From: Cytophagaceae bacterium
Lineage (GTDB): Bacteria; Bacteroidota; Bacteroidia; Cytophagales; Flexibacteraceae
Length of the DNA: 64,000 bases
Assembly (NCBI GenBank): GCA_027490155.1
Contig: JAIXYP010000069.1
Span: 309,192-373,191, forward strand
Direction of reading: 5' to 3'
Shown here: piece by piece, positions 37,303-45,929 of the stretch
Layout of the letters: every line of letters begins with the position of its first letter
Position numbering within the stretch: the first letter of the stretch is position 1
Program-made: the position numbers and the translations under genes
The notes under the pieces: model-generated
The model's database searches: none
What the model saw: only the letters and a program-made list of their open reading frames with translations
What the model was told of the DNA's origin: nothing

Positions 37303-37334
37303 CAAATATATAGGGTCAAAAATTACTACGCAAA
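37303..37334 (-). promoter_or_regulatory. Promoter of the ABC exporter operon
   Basis: Minus strand TTTG (37331-37334), 20 bases, TATATTTG (37303-37310): a perfect consensus match a few bases upstream of the ATG. The -33 box lies inside the MarR-operator-like palindrome at 37325-37353, so binding there would block the promoter. Confidence 0.7.
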
Positions 37335-37366
37335 CATTATAGGTTTATGTAGTATATTTTTGTAGT
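37325..37366. promoter_or_regulatory. Putative MarR operator (palindrome plus extra half-site)
   Basis: ACTACGCAAAC (37325-37335) and GTTTATGTAGT (37343-37353) form an imperfect inverted repeat with 7 bases between. TTTTTGTAGT (37357-37366) adds a further reversed half-site. A fourth related half-site, ACTACGAAACC, lies at 37436-37446 directly before the marR -7 box. The shared core ACTAC-n-n-AAAC suggests a dimeric regulator. Confidence 0.55.
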
Positions 37367-37447
37367 TTATTGGGCCTTTTTATCTCATTTGGTACCAATT
37401 GTGACTAGATTTTGGGCAAAGTTGCTGTTTCTGAAACTACGAAACCG

Positions 37448-37455
37448 TACTTTTG
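37448..37455 (+). promoter_or_regulatory. -7 box of the marR gene with adjoining operator half-site
   Basis: TACTTTTG (37448-37455) matches TAnnTTTG, 16 bases before the ATG at 37471. The -33 region has no clean TTTG. The half-site ACTACGAAACC ends two bases upstream, consistent with autoregulation. Confidence 0.45.
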
Positions 37456-37470
37456 TTCTGTATTAAGCGT

Positions 37471-38271
37471 ATGAATAAGCCCACACACCTCGACGAAGCC
37501 ACCGAATTGATGCGGCAGTTTGCAGCCTATAAAGCCGATCATCCTATGTCAGACTTTGCTGCATTTGGTACCTGGTTGGCTAGTCCTGACCGCAATAACT
37601 CGGCCACAGAAGCTGAGCCAAGGTTGGCACCTGCTGCTTTGTCATCAGCAAGGCCTAGCAGTGGGGATACCGATTGGGTTGCCGCGGGAATTATGGAGGC
37701 CGATTTTCAAAAGCTTATGAGCTTGCCAGAACGGCTTTCGCGCTTGCCTTACGGTGATGCACCAGCATTGCCTGGCACTGGTCGTTGGCATGAGCATAAA
37801 CCTATCGAGGCCAGATTAGGAATGCTTTTCCGCAGGATGTTCCGCCATGCCAACCACTACATGCGCAAAATCTTGGAGCCTATGGGCTTGCGCAATGTAG
37901 AGGACTTCATGTACCTCAGCCTAGCGACTAACTTCGAAAATCCAAGCAAAAGCGAGCTCATTGCAGCTGGCATGAGCGAGTATACAGGTGGTATCGAGAT
38001 CATCAATCGCCTGATCAAACTAGGGATGATGACCGAGGAGCCAAGCCCGACAGACAAACGCAAAAAAATCGTGGTGGTAACTGCTCAAGGGTATGAGATC
38101 TTGGCCGATTGTTATGTCCAGTTCACGAAAATGAATGCCTTGGTCTATCGTGGCGTGTCTGACCTAGAAAAAGAGATCGTCTATAATATCTTGGCGGGGC
38201 TTGATCATTACCACACCTATTTAGGTCAGGAGAAAAAACACGCTAGCATTGCTGAATTGATTGCTTTGTAG
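37471..38271 (+). CDS. MarR-family transcriptional regulator with N-terminal extension
   Basis: A 266-residue regulator, about 110 residues longer than a typical MarR protein. The C-terminal half has the winged-helix features: FMYLSLATNFENPSKSELIA (helices), GGIEIINRLIKLGMM as recognition segment and SPTDKRKKIVVVTAQG as the wing, followed by a dimer helix. The N-terminal ~90 residues are Ser/Ala/Pro-rich and of unknown role. It is divergent from the ABC exporter operon with shared operator-like repeats between, so it probably represses both. The start at ATG 37471 is chosen over the TTG upstream at 37453, which overlaps the -7 box. Confidence 0.85.
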   Translation: MNKPTHLDEATELMRQFAAYKADHPMSDFAAFGTWLASPDRNNSATEAEPRLAPAALSSARPSSGDTDWVAAGIMEADFQKLMSLPERLSRLPYGDAPALPGTGRWHEHKPIEARLGMLFRRMFRHANHYMRKILEPMGLRNVEDFMYLSLATNFENPSKSELIAAGMSEYTGGIEIINRLIKLGMMTEEPSPTDKRKKIVVVTAQGYEILADCYVQFTKMNALVYRGVSDLEKEIVYNILAGLDHYHTYLGQEKKHASIAELIAL

Positions 38272-38366
38272 GTAGGTTAAAGGACAAGGGGATATTGATC
38301 CTGTAGCCGTAGGCTTCAAAAGGGAGTCCAAACATCCGCCCTACTGCCTACCTTTGTGGCCAGACC

Positions 38367-38975
38367 ATGATGAAACCGACCCACAATTTTCGCTCTACGA
38401 CTACTTGGCCAATATTGGCCTGCTGTGCCCTTATCAGCTTGCTGATTAGCAGCTGCACCGCCCCTGACACGACAGGCAGCCATCGGTATTATGATGTCGC
38501 TGGCCTAGTTAAGGGTCAGATCCAGACCCTAGAGACGAGTAAAGTATCGGTCTATAAAAGTGGTATCTTGAATGGGGTAGCCCTCAGCGCCACACTCGAC
38601 ACCATCAACTGGCACCACGAGCTGGACCCTTTTATTTTGGCTGACATCAATAAACCTAGCTGGCTCGGACTCTATAAACTTGATAGCAGCAAAGTCGAGC
38701 GGGGTACTACCTTGGTTTATACAGCTCAACGGGATGACCTGCCAGTCCGCTCTTTGACCGTTGTCCTGGATCAAGAGCGACACCCTTTGCAGTTAAAGGC
38801 CAGCCTCCAGAAGTTAAGTATGCTCAACGATGGGGACCAAGAGCTCGAGCTCGTTTTTACCGAACATGAAGGCAAGCCAGCCTTGGCAGCCTATATGTTA
38901 AGCGGCACCGAAAAGGTGACCTTCCAAGGTCCGACCCAATACAAAGTCCGTGGGGACCTGAAGCGTATTTATTGA
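38367..38975 (+). CDS. Lipoprotein of unknown function
   Basis: A 202-residue protein with a signal peptide (residues 1-29) and lipobox LLISSC (Cys 30). The mature part is predicted mainly beta and holds ELDPFILADINKPSWLGLYK and DLPVRSLTVVLDQERHPLQL. I do not recognise a family by name; similar lipoproteins are frequent in Bacteroidota. A TACCTTTG box (38349-38356) lies only about 10 bases before the start, which would make a very short leader. It is convergent with aroB, whose stop is 9 bases away. Confidence 0.65.
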   Translation: MMKPTHNFRSTTTWPILACCALISLLISSCTAPDTTGSHRYYDVAGLVKGQIQTLETSKVSVYKSGILNGVALSATLDTINWHHELDPFILADINKPSWLGLYKLDSSKVERGTTLVYTAQRDDLPVRSLTVVLDQERHPLQLKASLQKLSMLNDGDQELELVFTEHEGKPALAAYMLSGTEKVTFQGPTQYKVRGDLKRIY

Positions 38976-38984
38976 TTAAGTCGA

Positions 38985-40112
38985 TCAGGAGCGATTTTGC
39001 AGCACGAGGTTGGCCCTCTCTTGTGCTTTGCTAATGGCCCACTCCATTTCGGGTATAGTCACTGGTCGGTCGATAAGGGTTTCGCCGATTTTGCGAAGCA
39101 GTACTGCCCTGATCTGCCCATCCTTGTTTTTTTTGTCCATCAGCATAGTCATGATCAAGTCATCCGAATGGGCCTTGGTCAATACTTCTAGTTGTCGGTC
39201 TGGCACCAGCGCAAGACATATATGCTCTATCGACTCGAGTTCCTGCCTCTGCAAGGTCAGCATATGATAAGCCAAAATTGCCTCGACCCAGATCCCCAAA
39301 GCAACGGCTTCACCATGGAGAATATCTGCCTGAGGCATTTTCTGGGCTGCTGCCTCCAGCGCATGGGCAACGGTATGCCCTAGGTTTAGCTGCTTGCGTG
39401 GTCCTATTTCCTCAAAGTCCTCAGCTACAATCGCTGCCTTGATCTTGACACTATGCGGGATCCAATAGTCATAATCCAGCTCATTTAGCGGGCGTCTCGG
39501 AATAATTAAGGCCTGTATGGAAAAAGCTAACTCAGAAAAACCTACGGGATCAGCAATCAGGCCATGTTTCAGCATTTCGGCCAGTCCTGCTTTGATTTCA
39601 CGCTCAGGCAAGGTGGTGAGCCAGATAGGTGAGATCAGGACCATGGTTGGCAAGCGGAAACTCCCGACCAGATTTTTGATGCCATTAAAATTAACCCCTG
39701 TTTTGCCACCAACCGAAGCATCGACCATTGCTAGTAGGGTGGTTGGTAGGTTAAGGAACTGAATGCCACGCATGTACATAGCTGCTGCCATACCACCGAC
39801 ATCACCCACCATGCCGCCACCTAGGTTAACCACAACACTATGCCGATCTGCTTTCAGGTTGGCAAGCGCATTCAGGATGTCACCTAAGGCCTCCATATCC
39901 TTATGGTGCTCGCCTCCTTGCAGGATCACCAAATCATGCGTTGGCAACAATTGCTGAAGCATGGGATAACAGTGTTTATGGCTGCCGACATCTGTCACCA
40001 CCAGCACCTTAGTAGGTGATAGGTCTGTTAAAATCTGGCTGAGGGCCTCTGCCAATCCAGTTAGGCTAGGTGCCCATACAATATTGGTATCAAGTTTGAT
40101 GTTATCCGTCAT
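38985..40112 (-). CDS. aroB: 3-dehydroquinate synthase
   Basis: Second step of the shikimate pathway: makes 3-dehydroquinate from DAHP, using NAD+ and a divalent metal. The 375-residue protein has the usual length. The NAD-binding VVNLGGGMVGDVGG motif, the LPTTLLAMVDASVGGKTGVN catalytic region (Lys), AGLAEMLKHG, and the metal-binding LNLGHTVAHALE and ILHGEAVALG histidines are all present. Another shikimate gene, aroA, lies 10 kb away on the plus strand, so the pathway genes are scattered. The start at ATG 40112 fits the family. Confidence 0.95.
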   Translation of the reverse strand: MTDNIKLDTNIVWAPSLTGLAEALSQILTDLSPTKVLVVTDVGSHKHCYPMLQQLLPTHDLVILQGGEHHKDMEALGDILNALANLKADRHSVVVNLGGGMVGDVGGMAAAMYMRGIQFLNLPTTLLAMVDASVGGKTGVNFNGIKNLVGSFRLPTMVLISPIWLTTLPEREIKAGLAEMLKHGLIADPVGFSELAFSIQALIIPRRPLNELDYDYWIPHSVKIKAAIVAEDFEEIGPRKQLNLGHTVAHALEAAAQKMPQADILHGEAVALGIWVEAILAYHMLTLQRQELESIEHICLALVPDRQLEVLTKAHSDDLIMTMLMDKKNKDGQIRAVLLRKIGETLIDRPVTIPEMEWAISKAQERANLVLQNRS

Positions 40113-40313
40113 ATCAGCGAGGCTGGCCCTAGCATTTTATGTCCTGCGTGGATACAGAACCTATCAGGATGCTAAACTAATCGGCAGGTCACCTAGTTGT
40201 TAGGTCAGTACAGTTTATTTTGATTTGGCATTGCCGCCCTCAGTGGGCGGATTAGTACCCTACCCATCATCATGCTGAAAAAGCCAACTTGGGCGGAATA
40301 AAATACATCTTTT

Positions 40314-40799
40314 ATGGCTTTGACAGTAGGGACAAAGGCACCTGATTTTGCCTTGAAATGTGCAGATGGAACAACATTCAAGCTATCGGAAGACTGGGCG
40401 AACAAGCCTGGCATCATCTACTTCTACCCAAAAGACTTCACGCCAGGTTGTACCATGGAGGCGTGCGCTTTTCGGGACAATTATCAGGATCTGGCTGAAT
40501 GGGGCATACCAGTAGTCGGTATCAGTACCGACTCGGTTGAGTCGCATAGTCGGTTCCAGCGCAAGTATGAGCTGCCCTTCACACTTCTGAGCGATTTGAC
40601 TGGCGAGGTGACCGAGGCCTACAAAGCCAAGGTTCCATTTTTGCCGATTGCCAAACGTATTACCTACGTCCTAGACTCCAACCACGTTGTTAAACTCGTG
40701 GTCGAGAACTTCTTGGCCATTGATACACATGTCCGTGAGGCTTTGGCACATCTGAAGGGGGAGTATCAGAAACTCACTAATGGCCAACCAAGTGCCTAG
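40314..40799 (+). CDS. bcp: Thiol peroxidase of the Bcp/PrxQ type
   Basis: Reduces hydroperoxides through an active-site thiol. It has 161 residues. The peroxidatic Cys is in FTPGCTMEACAFRD, and the second Cys five residues later is the resolving residue of Bcp-type enzymes. The segments GISTDSVESHSRF and PFTLLSDLTGEV are typical. A cytoplasmic, single gene with no stress regulator in view. Confidence 0.93.
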   Translation: MALTVGTKAPDFALKCADGTTFKLSEDWANKPGIIYFYPKDFTPGCTMEACAFRDNYQDLAEWGIPVVGISTDSVESHSRFQRKYELPFTLLSDLTGEVTEAYKAKVPFLPIAKRITYVLDSNHVVKLVVENFLAIDTHVREALAHLKGEYQKLTNGQPSA

Positions 40800-40904
40800 G
40801 CTGTTTCGTTAGTTGTCCTAACAGCTGATGGCAAGACTTTTTTAACCTAGAGATCACAAATCTCCTGACCTCAGTTCAGCTTCTTTTTACTCAGGTTTAT
40901 CTGG

Positions 40905-41540
40905 TTATTTAATCGAAGACAACCGCCACATATACCAGGTCAATAAGGAGCGCATCCCGACTGCTGCCTGCCCAAAGTCCTCAACTTGCGTGGGCGTAGC
41001 CTTATCGTCTAGGCCCAGATAGCGCCCAACACCTCGCTGAATACCGAGGTCGTACAGGGGCCAAACGTCGGGTCGCCAAAGCTCGAACAACAAATACATC
41101 TGGACCGACCAAACACCTATGCCCTTCACTTGGGTTAAGGAGTTGATGATCGCTGCATCGTCAAGGGTATGCAATTGGGTAATAAGCCCAGGATGATCCA
41201 GAAAATGTTGCGCCAAACTCCTGAGGTACCCCCGCTTTTGTTTGCTGATACCGACTCTTTGCAAGGCATCATCACTGAGGTTGAGGATGGTGGATGGCTC
41301 CAATTTATCCTCGCAAACCTGCCATAGACGGTTTGTGATGGTGGTGGCGGCTTTGGTGCTTATCTGCTGATGAACAATAGCGGTAGCAAGAGCCTCAAAG
41401 GGTGCCTGCGCTAAAAAATTAACCTCTGGTAGCCCAAAGGTGGTTACCAATGGTGCCAAAGACGGATATACCAATAGTAAGGCAGTTATCTGGGCCTCTG
41501 GGTTTAGTAGCGGCTGGGGCGCCTCGGGGACGTTGTTCAT
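40905..41540 (-). CDS. DNA-3-methyladenine glycosylase II-like (HhH-GPD)
   Basis: A base-excision glycosylase of 211 residues in the AlkA/HhH-GPD superfamily. The helix-hairpin-helix is LTQVKGIGVWSVQMYLLF, followed by RPDVWPLYDLGIQRGVG, with the catalytic Asp in PLYD. The upstream helix AIVHQQISTKAATTITNRL carries the QQ(I/V)S signature. It removes alkylated bases such as 3-methyladenine. It is shorter than E. coli AlkA because the N-terminal domain is missing, as in many bacterial relatives. Confidence 0.85.
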   Translation of the reverse strand: MNNVPEAPQPLLNPEAQITALLLVYPSLAPLVTTFGLPEVNFLAQAPFEALATAIVHQQISTKAATTITNRLWQVCEDKLEPSTILNLSDDALQRVGISKQKRGYLRSLAQHFLDHPGLITQLHTLDDAAIINSLTQVKGIGVWSVQMYLLFELWRPDVWPLYDLGIQRGVGRYLGLDDKATPTQVEDFGQAAVGMRSLLTWYMWRLSSIK

Positions 41541-41709
41541 GATGCGGTCGGCTCTGGTTCTTGATCAAATTTTGGTCAGCCAGATTTAGGCCAATATCCT
41601 GATAAACCCTTGACCTAGCACCTCCACCACCAAACCAATTTACCTTCCGACGCCACCATTCAGTTTTCCTTTTGGGCCTACCAGAGTCCACCCTAACACA
41701 TACCAGCTT

Positions 41710-41967
41710 ATGCAACGCACACAAACCACTCCGATCAAACCTGCTTTTTTTGCTTCCGCAAGCCGTCTCATGCTTTTGGGCCTTGTTGCCATCATCAGTC
41801 TCTTGTCACTCGACAGCTGCAAAACTGGTAAACCATCTTACTCGCGGGCCAGTAGCAAATTTGACAGCCAACCACGGTACTATACCCCACGCGTTAAGCG
41901 TTATGCTGTCACCTCCCCTAGCCAGAATAGCAGCCAAGCCCTAGTGGCTTCGGCCAAGACCAAATAA
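41710..41967 (+). CDS. Small lipoprotein-like peptide, hypothetical
   Basis: An 85-residue open frame with an N-terminal basic region, a hydrophobic helix (residues ~21-34, MLLGLVAIISLLSL) and a lipobox-like LDSCKTG, followed by a Ser/Thr/Lys-rich basic tail. It looks like a small exported lipoprotein. No family is recognised. It lies between alkA (divergent) and the 5'-nucleotidase C-terminal gene. Confidence 0.5.
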   Translation: MQRTQTTPIKPAFFASASRLMLLGLVAIISLLSLDSCKTGKPSYSRASSKFDSQPRYYTPRVKRYAVTSPSQNSSQALVASAKTK

Positions 41968-42242
41968 GTAGATAGGACTAGGCCATCCCTAGATCCAACC
42001 AAAGTTCTTACCAGGTGTAAGTTAGCCCTCAGTCGCCTATCCTCAAAGCCAATGGCTGCCGGATGGTCTGGGGGCTTTTTTGCGACTTGTGGCTTGGCCT
42101 CAATGTAATCTAGAGATCATTTTTCGGTCTTTGACAGGTTTTGCCGAGCATTATCTGCTACTTTCGTCATGCGGAGTAGGTATCGGTGGTATGTTTACTT
42201 CCAACCCAAACAATCCCAATTTTTGGCGATCTCTAGATCAAG

Positions 42243-43052
42243 ATGAAGCAAAACAAAGGACCCAAATTGAGGGAAAACCAAGGGGCTACTTGGCCGCCAA
42301 TGATGGTCTGGTTAGTGTCTTTTGCCTTGGCTATTATCATCACGACAGGTTGCAAAACGCAGTATGTCCTGAAGGATGCTCAGGTAAAGCATACCCAAGT
42401 AAGCAAAAGCAATGTTGCTGATCCTAAGATGCAGACCTTGTTGAGTCCGTATCGGAAGCGGGTTGATAGTATCATGGCCATTCCGCTTGCAACAGCTGCC
42501 CATGATCTTGGTAAACAACCAGGCGAAAATCTGCTAGGCAATGCCTTCACTGATTTGTTGCTCAAATCTGGGGTGCGTTGGGCTCAGGCCAATGGGCAAT
42601 CAGTACCTACTTTGGCGCTACTGGCCAATGGTGGTTTGCGGGTACCAATCGCAAAAGGGCCAATTTCGATGGGTACGATGTTCGAGTTGATGCCATTTGA
42701 GAACGAAGTCGTGATATTGACTCTATCAGGTTCGACGATCCGACAAATAGCGGAGACCCAAGCCAAGTACAGGAACCTCAACCTTGCAGGGGCGACCATT
42801 GTGGTTAGTAAGGGCGTCGTGACCAGTGTGTTGATTAGTGGGCAGCCACTAGATCCAACTGGAGTCTATCAGCTTGTTACGATCGACTACCTAGCCGATG
42901 GTGGCGATAATATGGCTTGCCTATCCAAAGCTAACAAGCGTATATCGACAGGAGATAAACTGCGTGATGCTTTTGTGCAGGAGCTCAAACTAATGGATAA
43001 GGCAGGCACCCCGCTCGGCAGCAAGTTAGAAGGGCGATATCAGGAACAATAG
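42243..43052 (+). CDS. 5'-nucleotidase C-terminal-domain lipoprotein
   Basis: A 269-residue exported protein with a membrane/signal segment and lipobox (IIITTGCK). The rest is a 5'-nucleotidase C-terminal (substrate-specificity) domain: GENLLGNAFTDLLL, LLANGGLRVPIAKGPISMG, FELMPFENEVVILTLSG and VTIDYLADGGDN. In most bacteria this domain is fused behind a metallophosphatase domain; here that catalytic half is the next gene (43112). The pair probably forms one periplasmic nucleotidase/UDP-sugar hydrolase. A TACTTTCG box at 42159-42166 may be its promoter. Confidence 0.85.
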   Translation: MKQNKGPKLRENQGATWPPMMVWLVSFALAIIITTGCKTQYVLKDAQVKHTQVSKSNVADPKMQTLLSPYRKRVDSIMAIPLATAAHDLGKQPGENLLGNAFTDLLLKSGVRWAQANGQSVPTLALLANGGLRVPIAKGPISMGTMFELMPFENEVVILTLSGSTIRQIAETQAKYRNLNLAGATIVVSKGVVTSVLISGQPLDPTGVYQLVTIDYLADGGDNMACLSKANKRISTGDKLRDAFVQELKLMDKAGTPLGSKLEGRYQEQ

Positions 43053-43111
43053 CAGGCCGCCAAGTTAGATGCCCCAAAAAATCAATAGACAGCAAAAGGA
43101 TACAGAGGGAT

Positions 43112-44053
43112 ATGGATCGTCGTTCGTTCATTACAAAAGCAGGTTTGATTGGTGTTGGTGCCACTGCTGGGCTTTCGCTTTGGTCAGAGGCACAAGCGCA
43201 CCCAGCAGGACAATCCACCAAAAGGCTGGTGATTTTGCACACTAACGACACCCATTCACGGCTCGACCCCTTTCCGGATGATGGGCGCAAATGGGGTGGG
43301 CTAGGGGGTATTGCGCGGCGGGCGGCCTTGGTGCAGTCTATCCGTGCCACCGAGCATCAAGTATTACTGCTGGATAGTGGCGACATCGTACAGGGGACAC
43401 CTTACTTTAATTTTTTTGGGGGCGAACCAGAGCTCAAGGCCATGTCGGCCATGGGATATGATGCTGCCACACTGGGCAATCATGACTTTGACAACGGCCT
43501 CAAAGGGCTAGGACGAATGTTGCCTCATGCTACCTTCCCCTATCTTTGTGCGAACTATGATTTTGGCAAAACGGTGCTAAGTGGCCGGTTTGAGCCCTAT
43601 AAGGTCTTCGACAAAGGTGGAGTCAAGATTGGCGTTTTCGGGCTTGGTATTGCATTCGAGGGCTTGGTATTGCCGACGGCATACGGTGCGACGGTCTGGC
43701 AAGATCCACTACCGATCGCTCGGCAAATGGTGGACCACCTCCGGCAAAAGCTAGGTTGTGACTACATTATCTGTTTGTCACATCTAGGGCTGACCTACGG
43801 CAATGATAAGGTTAGTGATCGGTTGCTGGCAAAATCCACCCCTGGGCTTGACCTGATCTTGGGGGGGCATACCCATACCTTTATGGATCAGCCCGAAAGG
43901 GTTCTCCATCCAGGAGGGCAGGAGACCATTATTAATCAAGTGGGCTGGGCTGGGGTGTGGCTTGGCCAAATTGAGGTCGAGTTCGGCGCAGGACAGGTAC
44001 CAAAAACCAGTGCTAGACTGCCCTATGCACTTGATAGCAAAATTGTTGGCTGA
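43112..44053 (+). CDS. 5'-nucleotidase catalytic (metallophosphatase) domain protein, Tat-exported
   Basis: The catalytic half of a split 5'-nucleotidase, 313 residues. The N-terminus has a twin-arginine signal (DRRSFITKAGLIGVGATAG) with cleavage after SEAQA. The metallophosphoesterase motifs are in order: ILHTNDTHSR, LLLDSGDIVQG, TLGNHDFDNG, CLSHLGLTYG and ILGGHTHTF. These bind two metal ions. It lacks the C-terminal domain, which is encoded by the preceding gene 59 bases upstream. Export by Tat, while the partner is a Sec lipoprotein, means that the two are assembled outside the cytoplasm. Confidence 0.9.
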   Translation: MDRRSFITKAGLIGVGATAGLSLWSEAQAHPAGQSTKRLVILHTNDTHSRLDPFPDDGRKWGGLGGIARRAALVQSIRATEHQVLLLDSGDIVQGTPYFNFFGGEPELKAMSAMGYDAATLGNHDFDNGLKGLGRMLPHATFPYLCANYDFGKTVLSGRFEPYKVFDKGGVKIGVFGLGIAFEGLVLPTAYGATVWQDPLPIARQMVDHLRQKLGCDYIICLSHLGLTYGNDKVSDRLLAKSTPGLDLILGGHTHTFMDQPERVLHPGGQETIINQVGWAGVWLGQIEVEFGAGQVPKTSARLPYALDSKIVG

Positions 44054-44246
44054 TCAGGACCTAAAGCTATTGTCTAGCCACTAAATGCAGTTACTTTTAC
44101 GTCCCTGAATCTAAAAAGCCTTGGCTAACCACCGGTGATCGGGAGCTTTGTTGCATCCCAAGATCTTCCTAAAGCCCATAGGCCTGCGGTTGCCTACTTG
44201 CAGCTAGCACAGACCCAATTTTTGCTGATATTGTTTTTACAGATAG

Positions 44247-44276
44247 TTTGGCAGACAACAGAACCTGCTAATTTTA
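44247..44276 (+). promoter_or_regulatory. Putative dnaA promoter
   Basis: TTTG (44247-44250), 18 bases, TAATTTTA (44269-44276), one mismatch from the -7 consensus and slightly short spacing. It lies about 60 bases before the dnaA start. Confidence 0.35.
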
Positions 44277-44336
44277 CGCCCCTTCCGACTGCAGCACCTG
44301 TTTTGGAGCCCTGCTTTTGGTTGGGAAAGAGTGTCT

Positions 44337-45758
44337 ATGGAGGTCGGGATCAACGAAAAAGCAAGCAATTTAAGTCCTGAGGCAGTTTGGCAAAACTGTC
44401 TCGGCACTTTGCGTGAGCTAATCAGCGAGAAGAACTTCAACACCTGGATCACGCCCATTCAGCCCCTGAGCATCGTTGGTAGTACCATAACGATACAGGT
44501 CCCGAGTCAGTATTTTTATGAGCAGCTCGAGGCTTTTTTTCTCGAGCCACTCGGAGAAGCTCTCCGCAAAGAGCTCGGCGAAGATGCAGACATGATCTAT
44601 AGTGTCTTGGTCGATAAGGGCAACCAGCAGGTTAAACCCATCACGATCAATATCCCGTCTCAAAAGGGGGCCAAGCCCAATTATGGCGCCTCGCTCAATC
44701 CGTTTCACAACGTCCAGTCCGAGTTCACGAACCACGACGGCAACCTCAATACCGACTATACTTTCGAGACCCTTGTAGAGGCAGATTGCAATCGGCTTGC
44801 AGTGGCCGCAGGTATCAGGATTAGCAATATGCCTGGTACAAATGGCTTCAATCCGTTGATGGTCTATGGTGGCGTAGGCCTAGGCAAAACCCACTTAGTA
44901 CAAGCCATCGGCAACAAGATACGCGAGTTGCATCCACAGAAACGGGTGGTCTATGTAACGACTGAGCAGTTTTATAGCCAGTTTCTGGATGCCCTCAAGA
45001 GTGATGTGATCCAGCAGTTTGTCAACTTCTATATGTCTGTCGATGCCTTGATCGTGGACGACATTCAGTTCCTGACCGGCAAAAGCCAAACACAAGAGCT
45101 ATTCTTCAATGTGTTTAACCGCCTGCACCAGAAGAACAAACAGATCATCCTGACCAGCGACTGCGCTCCGCGTGACCTAAAGGGTATGCACGAGCGGCTC
45201 ACGACTAGGTTCAAATGGGGCCTGACCGCTGACTTGCAACTACCTGGCTTCGAAACCCGGCTTGCCATCCTGAACCGCAAGCTCGAGGCCGACGGCTATG
45301 TTATCGATCCAAATATCGTTGAGTACCTAGCGATGACCATCGACACCAACGTACGCGAGCTAATTGGTGTGCTGATTTCGGTGATGGCCCGAGGTGCGAT
45401 GTCGGCCAGTATCGACATGGAAATGGTTAAGCAGGTAATCTCAAACGTCGTTGTTGACGTGGACGAGGAGCTCAATATCGAGACCATCACCCGTATTGTG
45501 TCCGAATACTACAAAGTGCCTGAGGATGCCCTCAAAGCCACAACCCGCAAACGGGACATCGTGATCCCTCGTCAGGTGGCTATGTACCTTGCCAAGGACC
45601 TGACCCAAAGCAGCCTGAAGCTGATTGGGGACTTTTTTGGTGGCAAAGACCACACAACAGTCATGCACGCCATTAAGACCGTGCAAGAGCAACTCAAGCT
45701 TAATGAGGATCTCGCCACAGCTATCGCGGCCCTTCAGAAAAGGCTACAGAGTATCTAG
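44337..45758 (+). CDS. dnaA: Chromosomal replication initiator protein DnaA
   Basis: The replication initiator, 473 residues. Domain I is at ~1-90 (VWQNCLGTLRELISEKNFNTW), followed by a short linker. Domain III is the AAA+ core with Walker A GGVGLGKTHLVQAIGN and Walker B VDALIVDDIQFLTGK, and domain IV has the DnaA-box-binding helix-turn-helix and signature GGKDHTTVMHA. A GTG at 44331 is an alternative start; ATG 44337 is taken. It is not followed by dnaN or flanked by DnaA boxes, so it is probably not beside the origin. Confidence 0.97.
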   Translation: MEVGINEKASNLSPEAVWQNCLGTLRELISEKNFNTWITPIQPLSIVGSTITIQVPSQYFYEQLEAFFLEPLGEALRKELGEDADMIYSVLVDKGNQQVKPITINIPSQKGAKPNYGASLNPFHNVQSEFTNHDGNLNTDYTFETLVEADCNRLAVAAGIRISNMPGTNGFNPLMVYGGVGLGKTHLVQAIGNKIRELHPQKRVVYVTTEQFYSQFLDALKSDVIQQFVNFYMSVDALIVDDIQFLTGKSQTQELFFNVFNRLHQKNKQIILTSDCAPRDLKGMHERLTTRFKWGLTADLQLPGFETRLAILNRKLEADGYVIDPNIVEYLAMTIDTNVRELIGVLISVMARGAMSASIDMEMVKQVISNVVVDVDEELNIETITRIVSEYYKVPEDALKATTRKRDIVIPRQVAMYLAKDLTQSSLKLIGDFFGGKDHTTVMHAIKTVQEQLKLNEDLATAIAALQKRLQSI

Positions 45759-45869
45759 GTATCAGCAAAGTCGTGTCTAGCCTTTGGATGGCGCTGCAAA
45801 TGATAACCCTACTTTTGGGGCATGAGCCAAAAAATGATGCCAACTAATCAGCATCTGGCTAAAAACAGG

Positions 45870-45900
45870 TTGCCAATCTGACTTTCTGGCCCTACTTTCG
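45870..45900 (+). promoter_or_regulatory. sucC promoter
   Basis: TTG (45870-45872), 20 bases, TACTTTCG (45893-45900), a common variant of the -7 box, 30 bases before the ATG. Confidence 0.5.
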
Positions 45901-45929
45901 CCCTGCGCAACAAAGCGTGGCAATAGCAC

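Noticed and set aside
42080..42421. 113-codon open frame overlapping the 5'-nucleotidase C-terminal gene
   Set aside because: Mostly overlaps a clearly coding gene in another frame and has no recognisable features.
44054..44336. Possible replication origin upstream of dnaA
   Set aside because: No TTATNCACA-type DnaA boxes, AT-rich repeats or neighbouring dnaN were seen by eye; a dnaA gene alone does not show an origin.
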